Position numbers and translations under genes: made by a program
Part shown: positions 9,093-19,686 of the stretch, piece by piece
Layout: every line of letters begins with the position of its first letter
Position numbering within the stretch: the first letter of the stretch is position 1
Assembly (NCBI RefSeq): GCF_003860465.1
Contig: NZ_CP034183.1
Location: 1,626,001-1,690,000, forward strand
Direction of reading: 5' to 3'
DNA length: 64,000 nt
DNA from: Deinococcus psychrotolerans
GTDB taxonomy: Bacteria; Deinococcota; Deinococci; Deinococcales; Deinococcaceae
Notes under the pieces: model-generated
Databases searched by the model: none
The model's input: only the letters and a program-made list of their open reading frames with translations
Told to the model about the DNA's origin: nothing

Positions 9093-9755
9093 TCAGTCGG
9101 CGGCTTGCGCTTCCTTGGCAGCTTTTTTGTTGGCGGCGGCTTCGCGTTCCAGCTTGGCCTTGATCTTCTTGAGGCGGAAGCTTTCTTCGCGCTCGCGCTG
9201 ATCGAGCACGCCACGGATAAAGCGGATCTCGTCTAAAATGCCCGGAATCACCACTTGCTCAAGGGCATTCACGCGCCGCGAGGTCTTTTTAATTTCCTCG
9301 CCGATGCGCCGCAATTTGGTTTCGGTGGCGGCCACCTTGACCAGTGCGCTCATCACCGTTTGAAAATCGGTGGCGGCCTGAATGGTGCGCGAGCCGACGT
9401 TGATCGGGCTAAACGCTGCCGCGTTGCCACGGTCAGGAATCTCCATCTTCGGCACTTTCACGCCGTAGATGCTGACGATTTCCATACTGACGTTGTACTC
9501 GCTGCCCTGTGCCAGCGACAAGCTTTCCACTGCTTCGGGGCTGTCCCACGCTTTGGCCGAAAAGAGCGACACGTAAGCGCCTTTGCTGACGCCGCTGAGT
9601 TCTTCGCGGGCCGCCAGCGCGTCTTTGATCAATGCGAAAAACTCGCCGATCAGGGCGTCACGCTTGCGCTTAAGCAAATCTGCGCCGCCGCTGGCCGTCT
9701 TAAGGCTGGCTTTGGCGGCGAGAAGTGCGCTGCGGGTTGGACTGATGTCTGCCAT
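9093..9755 (-). CDS. atpD: V/A-type ATPase subunit D (central stalk)
   Basis: Subunit D is the rotor shaft turning inside the A3B3 head. The 220-residue sequence has the typical start ISPTRSALLAAKASLKTA, a long basic helix, and a second long helix with RVNALEQVVIPGILDEIRFI, the conserved C-terminal family block. The tail is charged and Ala/Lys-rich. A very strong ribosome site AAGGAGGTGA precedes the ATG. It is the last gene of the operon, 71 bp after atpB. Confidence 0.94.
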   Translation of the reverse strand: MADISPTRSALLAAKASLKTASGGADLLKRKRDALIGEFFALIKDALAAREELSGVSKGAYVSLFSAKAWDSPEAVESLSLAQGSEYNVSMEIVSIYGVKVPKMEIPDRGNAAAFSPINVGSRTIQAATDFQTVMSALVKVAATETKLRRIGEEIKKTSRRVNALEQVVIPGILDEIRFIRGVLDQREREESFRLKKIKAKLEREAAANKKAAKEAQAAD

Positions 9756-9826
9756 GATTCACCTCCTTTTTGAGGTTTGGGCGGTGGGTTGTAGGGGCTG
9801 ACCCGGACAATCCACCGCCGACAACC

Positions 9827-11232
<1,406 letters not shown>

Positions 11233-11236
<4 letters not shown>

Positions 11237-12996
11237 GCGTTCACTCCTTGAGCTGATTTGGTCTTGAAGGTATTGTCCAGCTCGTCCATCAAGTTCTCGG
11301 CATAGGCCATGAAATCGCCCTCGGCCACATAACGGGCGCGGCTGAGTTTCTCGATGACCGAGTTCTGGATGATCTCGTCGATGGTCGCGCCGTTTTTCAA
11401 GCTGGCATCGGCCTCGTCATAGAACTTGAGCATCATTTTCATTAGGCCGTAGTTCTTGGGCATCGAGGCGCTGGCGTCCACCGGGTCGAAGCCGTTTTGC
11501 TGGAGGAAATCTTGGCGCAGCATTCGGCCCGCTTCGATGACGAGTCGCTCGCTGTCTTGCAGAGCGTCGGGGCCGACGAGCTGCACGACTTCCTGAAGGC
11601 TGGCTTCTTGCTGGAGGAGGTTCTGAATGCGCTGGCGCAGTTCGGGGAAATCCTCAGCCACGTTCTGACGGTACCAGCTGTCGAGAATCGGGGTGAACAG
11701 CGAGTAAGAGCCGTTCCAGTTGATTGCCGGAAAGTGGCGGCGGCGGGCCAGACCCGCGTCCAAGCGCCAGAACGCGCCGGTGATGCGCAGGGTGGCCTGA
11801 GTGACGGGTTCGGACATGTCGCCACCCGCCGGTGAAACCGCGCCGATCACGCTGACCGCGCCGTCTTCGCCCGCGAGGGTACGCACCGCTCCGGCACGCT
11901 CGTAGAAGGCTGCCAGTCGCGCCGAGAGGTAAGGCGGGTAGCCTTCTTCGGCGGGCATTTCTTCGAGACGGGAGCTGATCTCGCGCAGCGCCTCGGCCCA
12001 GCGGGAGGTGCTGTCGGCCATCAAGGAGACCGAGTAGCCCTGATCGCGGAAGTACTCGGCTAGGGTGATGCCGGTGTACACGCTGGCTTCACGCGCCGCC
12101 ACCGGCATATTGGAGGTGTTGGCGATCAGGATGGTGCGCTGCATCAGCGGGTTGCCGGTCTTGGGGTCTTCCAATTCGGGGAACTCGACCAGCACGTCGG
12201 TCATCTCGTTGCCGCGCTCACCGCAGCCCACGTAGACCACGATGTCGGCGTTGCCGTACTTGGCCACCGACTGCTGGGTAACGGTTTTGCCCGAGCCGAA
12301 GGGGCCGGGAATCGCCGCCGCGCCGCCCATGACCAGCGGGAACAGCACGTCCAAAATCCGCATGCCGGTGAGGAAGGGCAGGCTGGGGTCTTTCTTGAGG
12401 GCGACGGGACGGGCCGCACGCACCGGCCAGTAGTGGGCCAGACGCAACTTGGTGCCGTCTTCGAGTTCACCGATGGTGTCGTCGATGTTGTATTCGCCCT
12501 CGCCCACGATGCTCTTGATGCGGCCCTTTTTGTCGGGCGGCGTCAGGATTTTGTGGGTGAAGCTGAATTCCGGCACGGTGCCGAGGATGGCGCTGCCGGT
12601 CACTTCGTCGCCCGCGCTGACGCTGGGAGTAAAGTGCCACTTGCGGTCGCGGTCAAGCGAGCTGACTTCGATACCGCGTGCGATAAAGTCGCCGGACTGC
12701 TCGCGGATCTTGTCGAGCGGGCGCTGAATGCCGTCATAGATGCCGTTGAGCATGCCCGGCCCGAGTTCGACGGACAGCGGCAATCCGGTGCTGACTACAG
12801 GTTCACCTACGGTCAAACCAGAGGTGTCTTCGTAGACCTGCACGAAGGCCGTGTCGCCGTCGAGGCGGATGATCTCACCGACGAGTCTTTCGTCACCGAC
12901 GCGCACGATGTCAAACATCTTTGCGCCGTACATGCTGCGGGCAATCACGGCAGGCCCAGCGATGCGCTCAATGACGCCTTGTTTGTTTTGGGTCAT
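11233..12996 (-). CDS. atpA: V/A-type ATPase catalytic subunit A
   Basis: This is the catalytic ATP-binding subunit of the membrane rotary ATPase. The 587-residue chain carries a Walker A motif [11 protein letters not shown], the non-homologous region before it, and [16 protein letters not shown] of the active site, all typical of A subunits. The ATG follows AGGAG by the normal distance. A 353-bp non-coding gap separates it from atpF upstream, the only large gap in the operon, and a palindrome lies 23 bp before the start. In Thermus and relatives the complex mainly makes ATP. Confidence 0.96.
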
Positions 12997-13349
12997 GGAT
13001 ACTCCTGAGTAGAACGACGTTTATCTAAAGATAAACCGAGCGGAGCGGGCAGGCCCAATAGGTGCCGCTTTGCCCAAGAAGCGAGAAGTTGAAAAGGTAC
13101 GGCTAGGCGAGAGTGGAGGGATGAAGCACTTTTTGCGGGCAGGCCCGAGAGGTGCGGCCAAGCGTCGTCATCGGCGCTGTTCTGGTCAAGAAGCCGCTCT
13201 GCCCAAGACGCGGAATCCCGAAACGGTAGTCTGAACGTACTTAAAAGGGAAGTCTAAGAGGTGAAGGGAGTTAGGAGTCTAAGGAGAAGCCGGGAAAGCA
13301 TTTGTGAGTCTTTGAGCTTTGCCCGGCGACCCCTGCCCCCGCCCACTGT
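12997..13349. other. 353-bp non-coding gap inside the V-ATPase operon with internal repeats
   Basis: No credible ORF fills this stretch between atpF and atpA. It contains a duplicated module: GCGGGCAGGCCC followed by a run ending AGGTGC at 13045-13065 and again at 13135-13155, and a second block similar to GCCGCTTTGCCCAAGAAGCG at 13063-13082 and again, separated, at 13193-13212. AGTCTAAG also recurs near 13252 and 13276. An 18-bp palindrome sits at the atpA end. This could be leader RNA, an internal promoter region or a decayed insertion. Confidence 0.6.
13019..13036. promoter_or_regulatory. 18-bp palindrome upstream of atpA
   Basis: GTTTATCTAAAGATAAAC is a perfect 8-bp inverted repeat with an AA centre, or a 7-bp hairpin with a TAAA tetraloop. 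It is AT-rich against a GC-rich background and lies 22 nt before the atpA start codon. It could be an operator for an internal promoter or an mRNA processing or stability hairpin. Confidence 0.5.
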
Positions 13350-13703
13350 TTAAAGCTTGATATCAAAGCCGATCGTTTCGCGCACCAGTTTACCCATGTA
13401 CGCTTTGGCGTCCACTTGCTCGGCGCTGAAAGCGTCGCTGAGGCTGGGAATCGGCAAAATAATCGGCAGATCGCGCCCACGCATAAGCCGGGCGGTGGAG
13501 CCAGCCGGATCGGCGATCAAACCGGTATCAACGGCCACCAAACCGTACTTGTTGCTGGTGATCATCTCTTCCAACTTGGCCTGAGCGTTCTCGGCAGTGG
13601 CTTCCACCACTTCCGCGCCTGCCAGCCGGTAGCCGGTGGCCGTTTCGTTGTCGGCCAAGACGACGACCCGCTGGGTGGCTGAGGTTCCTACTTTTTGGGT
13701 CAT
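13350..13703 (-). CDS. atpF: V/A-type ATPase subunit F
   Basis: Subunit F binds the central shaft and modulates activity. The 117-residue protein has the Rossmann-like opening VVVLADNETATGYRLAGAEV and the conserved YGLVAVDTGL and PIILPIPSL blocks of the family. It starts with ATG overlapping the atpC stop (ATGA). Its 3' end is followed by the repeat-bearing gap before atpA, an unusual break in an otherwise tightly packed operon. Confidence 0.92.
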   Translation of the reverse strand: MTQKVGTSATQRVVVLADNETATGYRLAGAEVVEATAENAQAKLEEMITSNKYGLVAVDTGLIADPAGSTARLMRGRDLPIILPIPSLSDAFSAEQVDAKAYMGKLVRETIGFDIKL

Positions 13704-14683
13704 CCTTGCGCCACCTCCTGACGAATCTGCTCGCCCGGCACGTTGTAGAACTTGCCGCGCCCGATGAGGCGGAGCTTGGCAATTTCCTGTTCCTTGCGGC
13801 GCAAAAAGTCAATGGCTACGCCCACGCCCAGCGGATCACCGGCAGCAGCGTTGCGGGCCGCGCTATCGAGCATTTCGCGGGCCACCTTTTCAGCTTCGGC
13901 GGGGCCAGCGGCTTCCAAAATCGGAGCCATCTCGCCCGCGCCGCTGGGGTCGCCTTCGGTGAGCCGCAGGAAGGTTCCAGCGTCGATGTTGCGTCCGCCT
14001 TCCACAAACAGAGCCGGATTAGCACCCACACCGCGCAGAGAGCGCGAGGTCAGCGCATTGGTGATGTCCACTTCCTGCGAGAGGTAGCGGCGCAGAGAGG
14101 TGTTGCGCGAGACCCGCAGCGCGTAGCGGTAATAGGCTTGATCGAGAGCGACTTCCAGATCGAGCAGTTTGCTGCTGGAGCCGTAGGCCGCCACGCCCTC
14201 GCGAAACGCTGCCGCTAGCGGGTGACCGGTCAGGGTCAACGCGGTGGAAGCCGAGGCGAGGTCGCCGCCTTGAAGGGCGGTTTGCAAAGTGGTCATCGGA
14301 ATGGTGCCGCCGGGAATAAGGCTGGAGAGCAGTTGCTCACCGCTGCGGCCACTGGTCAGGCCACGCGCGATGGACTTCAAGTTCACCAAGTCCCACTTTT
14401 GCAGCAGCACGCCGATTTCGGCTTTGGCGTCGCCGTCTGCGAAGCGGTAGACCTTTTCCACCGTCTCAAAGAAGTTTTTGGAGAGGCCTTGATCGAGTTC
14501 GGGCAGGCCCGCGCCCTGAGCGGTAGCGGCAGAGAGGTCGCCCGACAACTCGGACTCGCTCAGCAACCGCAAAAACTCGGGGTACGTCTGTGCGCCCAGC
14601 GCGGAATCGAGGGCGCGTCCGTCGAGCAGTTGCGTCCGCATCATTTTAATGCGGGCGTTGATGTAACCGTAGTCGTCGGCCAT
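13700..14683 (-). CDS. atpC: V/A-type ATPase subunit C
   Basis: Subunit C is the funnel-shaped socket joining the central shaft to the membrane ring. The start at MADDYGYINARIKMMRTQLL is preceded by GGAAGG and lies 1 nt after the atpE stop, giving 327 residues, in line with Thermus (about 323). The helical sequence includes the family phrases VYRFADGDAKAEIGVLLQKW and DLEVALDQAYYRYAL. A longer frame upstream of the ATG runs into atpE and was rejected. Confidence 0.93.
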   Translation of the reverse strand: MADDYGYINARIKMMRTQLLDGRALDSALGAQTYPEFLRLLSESELSGDLSAATAQGAGLPELDQGLSKNFFETVEKVYRFADGDAKAEIGVLLQKWDLVNLKSIARGLTSGRSGEQLLSSLIPGGTIPMTTLQTALQGGDLASASTALTLTGHPLAAAFREGVAAYGSSSKLLDLEVALDQAYYRYALRVSRNTSLRRYLSQEVDITNALTSRSLRGVGANPALFVEGGRNIDAGTFLRLTEGDPSGAGEMAPILEAAGPAEAEKVAREMLDSAARNAAAGDPLGVGVAIDFLRRKEQEIAKLRLIGRGKFYNVPGEQIRQEVAQG

Positions 14684-14684
14684 A

Positions 14685-15245
14685 TCAGCCTTCCGAGAGA
14701 ATGCGGCTGACTTGCGGAGCAAGCGTGCCTTGCAGTCTCTCCAAGCGGCCCTGCAGGGTGTTGGTCACGCCGCTTTTGCCGTTGTTGGCCACCACGCGCA
14801 CGCCGCCCTGAATGGCGTAGTTCTCACGCACTTCAAGGTCAGTGACCAGTTCGCGGGCCACGTGGGCTTCGTTGGGATGGACTTCAATCGCCTCGGCGTT
14901 GGGCACCACTGCGCGGGCTTCTGCAATCAGGCGGGCCAAAATGTCTTTGTATTCGGGAGCGCGGGTCACGGCCAGCAGTTCATGCTGAGCAGTTTTGAAA
15001 GCCCGGCTCATCCCGTTTTCGCCCGCGTTGAGCCGTGAAGCGCTGCGCTCCAAATCGGCTGCCGAGCGGGCGCGGGTCAGTGAGGCCTGCGTCTGGGTTT
15101 CTAAGGCCCGGGTGCGACTCTCGATGAGGGTTTGGGCTTGTTCTTGGGCAGCCCGGATAATGGCTCCAGCGCGGTCACGCGCCTCAGCGCGGATGCGCTC
15201 GATCTCCGACTGCGCCTCGTTTTCGAGCAGTTTATCGAGCGCCAT
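14685..15245 (-). CDS. atpE: V/A-type ATPase subunit E (peripheral stalk)
   Basis: Subunit E pairs with subunit G to form the peripheral stalks that hold the head against rotation. The first 90 or so of 186 residues form a charged, Ala/Glu/Arg-rich coiled coil, followed by a globular C-terminal domain with HPNEAHVARELV and GGVRVVANNGK. It starts 3 nt after the subunit K stop without a clear ribosome site, so it probably relies on coupling. Confidence 0.92.
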   Translation of the reverse strand: MALDKLLENEAQSEIERIRAEARDRAGAIIRAAQEQAQTLIESRTRALETQTQASLTRARSAADLERSASRLNAGENGMSRAFKTAQHELLAVTRAPEYKDILARLIAEARAVVPNAEAIEVHPNEAHVARELVTDLEVRENYAIQGGVRVVANNGKSGVTNTLQGRLERLQGTLAPQVSRILSEG

Positions 15246-15248
15246 CGC

Positions 15249-15566
15249 TTAGATCTTGCCGGAGAGAATGAAGAAGCCCACCAGGCCGAAGATCACCAGG
15301 GTTTCGGGGATGGCGAACCAGAGGAGCATCAAGCCCAAGCGGCCTGGGTTCTCGGCGGTCACGCCAGCGGCAGCCGCACCGATGCGGCCCTGAGCAAGGC
15401 CGGTGCCGATTGCGCCGAGGCCCAGCGCGAGGCCCGCACCTACAGCGATGAGGCCACCGTTGGAGTTCACGGCAGTGGTGGCCGGAACAACAGCTTCCTG
15501 AGCAAAGCCGGTGCTGGCGAGAGCGAAAACGAGGGCGGCGAGGGCGATCTTGTTGGTCTTGGTCAT
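15249..15566 (-). CDS. atpK: V/A-type ATPase subunit K (proteolipid ring)
   Basis: This is the c-type ring subunit that carries ions through the membrane. The start MTKTNKIALAALVFAL is preceded by AAAGGAG, giving 105 residues. An N-terminal signal-like hydrophobic segment ending near STGFA precedes a two-helix hairpin: GLIAVGAGLALGLGAIGTG and WFAIPETLVIFGLVGFF. The glutamate of IPETL is the ion-binding residue. The glycine-rich first helix and extra leader match the Thermus subunit. The absence of a Na+-type extra ligand cannot be judged from sequence alone. Confidence 0.93.
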   Translation of the reverse strand: MTKTNKIALAALVFALASTGFAQEAVVPATTAVNSNGGLIAVGAGLALGLGAIGTGLAQGRIGAAAAGVTAENPGRLGLMLLWFAIPETLVIFGLVGFFILSGKI

Positions 15567-15622
15567 GCGGGTGCTCCTTTGAATGGGGGATGAACTTGAG
15601 GGAGAGGTGGAAGAAAAAACAC

Positions 15623-17677
15623 TCACTGCTTGCTGATGGCCGTGCCGGTGGGCGGGCTGAGGCGGCGCAGTGGGCTATACGGCACACCGGATTCGTTGTG
15701 ATAGCCGGTGGGCGTCAAAAATTCGACGAAATGCAAACGGATGGGCTGCAAAACGTGGCCGATGATGGTGATGGCCAGCGCGAAGGCGTGAACCAGCAGT
15801 GCCAGAATCACCCCGATGATGATGCCAAGGACGCCGATGCGCTCGTACATCCCCCAGCCGAGATCGGTCGCGAGGTTGGCCAGAATCGCTCCGGCCACGC
15901 CGACGGCGAACAGACGGGCGAAGCTGATGATGTTGCCGCCCTGCGAAAGAATTTCAATGATCATCAAGAAGACTTTGGACATGACCATGCCGAGAACGAA
16001 AACGGCAAAACCGATGTACATGGCAATCAGGAGAGGATTGGAAAAGTCTTTGTAGATGGCTGCATTGACCAGTTGATTGCCGCCCTGCGACAAAAAGCCG
16101 AGGCTGATCAAGCCGACCAAGCCGCCGAGCATGCCGATGGCTTCCCACAAGTGGGTTTTGTCACCGTGACGGCTGGCCAGTTGAACGCGGATCAGCCAGC
16201 TCCACAGCACCATGCCGATACCGACGATGAGTGTGGTGATCAGGGCGGTGTTGGTGAAATAAGATGCCAAGCGCGGGAAGACAATCGGCAGTAAGCCGCT
16301 TTCCTGCTCGCCGGGCACCGTAATGCCCCAAATGCTCTGTATCCAAGCGTGATTGACGTAGAAGATGTGCAGGTGCTCGGCGAGGTTGCCGAAAAACTCA
16401 CCGGTCAAAAAGCCCCAGAAAATCGCCCAGGTGCTCATGGTGCGGATAATCACGCCGAGCTTGCCCATTACATCGGGCGAGAGGTACGAGTTCATGGCGG
16501 CAAGGTTGACGCCCTCGCCCTTCTTGGCCTTGAGGGCAAACCAAGTACCGACAATGAAGAACAGCAGCCCGTAACCGATGTCACCGATGATAAAGCCGAA
16601 AAACAGCGGGAAGAAAAACGAGATGATGCCGGTGGGATCGAAGTTGCCGTAGCGGGGCAGCGGCAACATCCCCAGAATCAGCTCAAAGTTCTTGCTGTAG
16701 GAGGTGTTTTTGAGTTCGACCGGCACGTGGGCAGTGTGGTGCGAGTCCACTGGGTGCAACTCGTAGCTCACCGCGTCACCGAAACGGTCAAGCGCCGACT
16801 TGAGGCCGGAAATCCGGTCTTCCGGCACGAAACCCTGCATCACGAGGCTGTATTTACCGCGTGCGCTCATGCCCTCCACGTCGTGAATAGCAACCTGATC
16901 GCTCAGGGCGTCACGGATGGCGAACAACGTCGGCCCGAACTTGTTGGCCAGGCCGGTGCGCTCGCGCTCCAAAGCGTCGCGCTGCGGCGCACCTTCACGC
17001 TCGATGCGGCTCAGATCGGCGCTGACCTGACTGATCGGCTGCCCATCAAAGCGCCCCGGCAACCGCAGCTCACCGAGGCGGGCCTTGCCGAGGGCGGCGC
17101 GGGCCGCGTCACGGTCGATGCTGAGGGTGGCCACCGCGCCCACATGATCAGCGTTCGACAGCGGGCGGGTCGCCACTTCAAAGCGGCCATCCAGACTTCC
17201 TTGCAGCGCGGCTTGCAAAGCGCTCAAGTCTTCAGGCTTTTGATAGATAAACGGCACCAAGCTGACCCGGCGGCTTTGATCGAGGCCGCCCGACAGCTCG
17301 CTCAGCGCTTTGACAGCGGAGCCGTACGTGCGGGCCACGTCCATATCGGCGTCTAAGGCTTGCCGCCGCTTGGCCAACTCAGCGGCGGGGCCAGCCACTT
17401 CTTCGAGGAGGGCGGGCCACTCCGACTCGGCAGGCACCGCCGCAGCAACGCGGCGGGACGCGCCCAATTCGGTCAGGGTGGTCTCGGCGCGGGCCAGTAA
17501 GCGCTCGCTTTCGCGGCGAAACTCGGCGTCCTCGCCGGTCAGCGGGCCAGCAGTCAGCACCCCTTCCGCTTTGACCGGCACCAAATGCAGCGCTCCAGCA
17601 TTTTGCAGCGCTTCGATGACGTCGCGGCTGCCCTGCTTGCGGGTGGCGATCACCACCTGCTGCATGTTGTTGATCAC
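15623..17677 (-). CDS. atpI: V/A-type ATPase subunit I (membrane stator)
   Basis: Subunit I is the large stator that supplies the ion half-channels, the counterpart of eukaryotic Vph1. The 684 residues comprise a soluble N-terminal half (to about 340) that meets the stalks and a C-terminal half with seven to eight membrane helices. GNFDPTGIISFFFPLFFGFIIGD and the conserved HAFALAITIIGHVLQPIRLHFVEF near the end identify the family. The GTG start overlaps the subunit G stop (GTGA); an ATG four codons later is an alternative. Confidence 0.95.
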   Translation of the reverse strand: MINNMQQVVIATRKQGSRDVIEALQNAGALHLVPVKAEGVLTAGPLTGEDAEFRRESERLLARAETTLTELGASRRVAAAVPAESEWPALLEEVAGPAAELAKRRQALDADMDVARTYGSAVKALSELSGGLDQSRRVSLVPFIYQKPEDLSALQAALQGSLDGRFEVATRPLSNADHVGAVATLSIDRDAARAALGKARLGELRLPGRFDGQPISQVSADLSRIEREGAPQRDALERERTGLANKFGPTLFAIRDALSDQVAIHDVEGMSARGKYSLVMQGFVPEDRISGLKSALDRFGDAVSYELHPVDSHHTAHVPVELKNTSYSKNFELILGMLPLPRYGNFDPTGIISFFFPLFFGFIIGDIGYGLLFFIVGTWFALKAKKGEGVNLAAMNSYLSPDVMGKLGVIIRTMSTWAIFWGFLTGEFFGNLAEHLHIFYVNHAWIQSIWGITVPGEQESGLLPIVFPRLASYFTNTALITTLIVGIGMVLWSWLIRVQLASRHGDKTHLWEAIGMLGGLVGLISLGFLSQGGNQLVNAAIYKDFSNPLLIAMYIGFAVFVLGMVMSKVFLMIIEILSQGGNIISFARLFAVGVAGAILANLATDLGWGMYERIGVLGIIIGVILALLVHAFALAITIIGHVLQPIRLHFVEFLTPTGYHNESGVPYSPLRRLSPPTGTAISKQ

Positions 17678-17991
17678 GGCAACACCGCCCGCAGGATGGT
17701 TTCCACCGCCTGACCCATTTTGGCATCCGAGCGGGTGTGGGCTACCAACACCTCTTCTTTGGCCTGTGCCTGCGCTTCCTCACGGACGCGCACGCCTTCT
17801 GCGGCCATTTCTTGCTCGCGGGCGGCGGTGAGCGTTTTGACTTGCTCGCCGGCCTCCTTCAAAATACGCGCGGCCTCGGCTTCGGCAGCCTCGATTTCAC
17901 GCGCGGCGTCCTGGCGGGCCGCTTCGATCTGTGCATCGAGCGCCTGTTCACGGCTGGCCAGCTCACTTAAAACCCGACTTGAGACGTCCAA
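17674..17991 (-). CDS. V/A-type ATPase subunit G (peripheral stalk)
   Basis: This first gene of the ATPase operon encodes a 105-residue, almost wholly coiled-coil protein rich in Glu, Ala and Arg, as expected for the stalk partner of subunit E. I place the start at TTG 17991 because a full AAAGGAGG lies 6 nt upstream; the longer frame starting at 18039 would place the ribosome site inside the gene. The stop overlaps the subunit I start by GTGA. In Thermus this subunit is also called G or H. Identification rests on position and coiled-coil character more than on specific motifs. Confidence 0.85.
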   Translation of the reverse strand: MDVSSRVLSELASREQALDAQIEAARQDAAREIEAAEAEAARILKEAGEQVKTLTAAREQEMAAEGVRVREEAQAQAKEEVLVAHTRSDAKMGQAVETILRAVLP

Positions 17992-18124
17992 ATCTTCCCT
18001 CCTTTGGTGTGGTTCTTGGCAGTGCGGTTCGTGGCACATGACCCCCCGCGCCCTGAGGTGGGTGGCGGCGAGTCAAACATGCAGTTGGTTTGGCCCGACT
18101 CTTAGACTGTCAAGCTCAACGAAA

Positions 18125-18133
18125 ATCTTATCA
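18125..18133 (-). promoter_or_regulatory. candidate promoter of the V-ATPase operon
   Basis: The minus strand reads TGATAAGAT, an extended -10 with TG one base before a 4/6 box, about 135 nt upstream of the first start codon. No good -35 is visible. Confidence 0.3.
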
Positions 18134-18262
18134 CAGCACCCCCAATCACTTTTTAGGACATCAATCCCGGATGAAGCCCCCGCTGCGTGGCGTACCCTGA
18201 CCGGGAAGATAAAGCTGAGGTGAAAGTCACAGCCCCCCCCACCTTCGGCAGACCTGCAAAAT

Positions 18263-18284
18263 CCCCCAGCCACTGCACTGGGGG
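18263..18284 (-). terminator. terminator of glnK-amtB
   Basis: CCCCCAG and CTGGGGG form a perfect 7-bp stem with an 8-nt loop, followed on the minus strand by ATTTT. A second small hairpin (ACCTCT/AGAGGT) lies between it and the amtB stop. Confidence 0.6.
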
Positions 18285-18334
18285 ACACAAAACCGAATGC
18301 TCGACCTCTCAAAGAAGAGGTATTTAATCAAAAC

Positions 18335-19654
18335 TTAATCTCCGCCGATCATCACCGGAGCACTGAGGCCCGATTCGTTTTCGGCGTAGCCCTGCTCGCT
18401 GTGCGAGGAGATGTCGATGCCGCTGACTTCTTGGCTGGCCGTGACCCGCAGCGGCAGCACCAGACCCACCAACTTGAGCAAAATGAAGCTGCCCACGCCG
18501 CAAAACACCAGCGTAAACAGCACCGCTTGAGTTTGAATCAGCATTTGCTCGCCCAGCGGCTTGCCCTGGCCCGTCGTCCAGGCCAGTGCGCCGGTCAGCA
18601 GGGCTCCTACGATGCCCGCAATACCGTGACAGGCGAACACGTCCAGCGCGTCGTCGGAGCGGAAGGCCTGCTTGAACTGCACCGCCCAGAAGCTGGCGGT
18701 GGCTCCGGCAATGCCCACCACCAAAGACGCCCAGGGAGAAACGAAACCGCAAGCGGGCGTGATGGCGACCAGGCCCACCACCAAGCCTGTCGCTGCGCCC
18801 ACAGCGGTAGGTTTGCCGCCCCGCGCACTTTCCCAGATGAGCCAAGTCAGCATGGCGGCGGCGGTGGCCACACAGGTGGTCATGAAGGCCAGCGCTGCCG
18901 ATTGGTTGGCTCCCAGAGCGCTGCCCGCGTTAAAGCCGATCCAGCCGAACCACAAGATCGCCGCGCCAAGCAGCACGAAGGGAACATTGTGCGGCACATG
19001 GGCGGTGCGGCCATGTCCGATGCGCGGCCCCAGCACGAACGCGGCCACCAGAGCGCTGACGCCCGCCGCGATGTGAATGACTGTTCCACCTGCGTAGTCC
19101 AGCGCTCCGCGCACGCCCAGCCAGCCACCGCCCCAGACCATATGGGCCAGCGGCGAGTAAATTAGGAGGCTCCACAGTCCGCCGAACAACAAGAAAGCCC
19201 CGAAGCGCATCCGCTCGACGACCGCGCCGGAGATCAGCGCCAACGCGATGACGGCGAACATGGCCTGAAACGCCGCGAAGACGTAGGAAGGGATGGTGCC
19301 GTTGACGGTGTTGCTCAGGCCATTGAAGCCGGCAGCGCTGAATCCACCAAAAAAGGAATTGCCCGGCGTGAAGGCGATGCTGTAACCGCCCAGCATCCAC
19401 AGCACCAGCACCAAGCCGATCGAAACAAAGCTCATCATCATGGTGTTGAGCACGCTCTGTGAGCGGGTCAGGCCGCCGTAGAAAAAGGCCAGGCCCGGCG
19501 TCATGAACAGCACCAGCGCGGCGGCCACGATCATCCAAGCGGTGTCGCCGGTATCGAAGGCGGGGGCCTTGGCCGCTTGGGCCAGCGCCGCACCTCCGCT
19601 CAGCAAGGTCAGCAGCGGCAGCGAGCGCCTGAGTACAGTTGGGGTCAGCAGCAT
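18335..19654 (-). CDS. amtB: ammonium transporter AmtB
   Basis: AmtB is a trimeric inner-membrane ammonium channel. The 439-residue protein begins with a cleavable signal (to about LAQA), then eleven membrane helices starting at WMIVAAALVLFMTPGLAFFYGG, with the family block GGTVIHIAAGVSALVAAFVLG and the pore region YIFACHGIAG-like FACHGIAGIVGALLTG. The C-terminal tail includes SGIDISSHSEQGYAE, the segment PII proteins contact. The ATG follows GAGGAGA. It lies 32 bp after glnK, the classical regulator-transporter pair. Confidence 0.96.
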   Translation of the reverse strand: MLLTPTVLRRSLPLLTLLSGGAALAQAAKAPAFDTGDTAWMIVAAALVLFMTPGLAFFYGGLTRSQSVLNTMMMSFVSIGLVLVLWMLGGYSIAFTPGNSFFGGFSAAGFNGLSNTVNGTIPSYVFAAFQAMFAVIALALISGAVVERMRFGAFLLFGGLWSLLIYSPLAHMVWGGGWLGVRGALDYAGGTVIHIAAGVSALVAAFVLGPRIGHGRTAHVPHNVPFVLLGAAILWFGWIGFNAGSALGANQSAALAFMTTCVATAAAMLTWLIWESARGGKPTAVGAATGLVVGLVAITPACGFVSPWASLVVGIAGATASFWAVQFKQAFRSDDALDVFACHGIAGIVGALLTGALAWTTGQGKPLGEQMLIQTQAVLFTLVFCGVGSFILLKLVGLVLPLRVTASQEVSGIDISSHSEQGYAENESGLSAPVMIGGD

Positions 19655-19686
19655 TGAATCTCCTCGGTACGGTCGTCAGGCCCGGT

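Larger units (their letters stand above)
17992..18334. other. intergenic region between amtB and the V-ATPase operon
   Basis: This 343-bp stretch holds the amtB terminator at its right end and a long leader for the ATPase operon. I see no ORF with coding character. The half next to the ATPase operon includes a candidate extended -10 box at 18125-18133. Confidence 0.6.

Noticed and set aside
8216..9214. 332-residue minus-strand frame over the HD gene
   Set aside because: Composition is Pro/Arg-rich shadow and it crosses a terminator and the end of atpD.
16349..17356. 335-residue plus-strand frame over atpI
   Set aside because: GC-rich antisense shadow of the stator subunit gene; no start signal.
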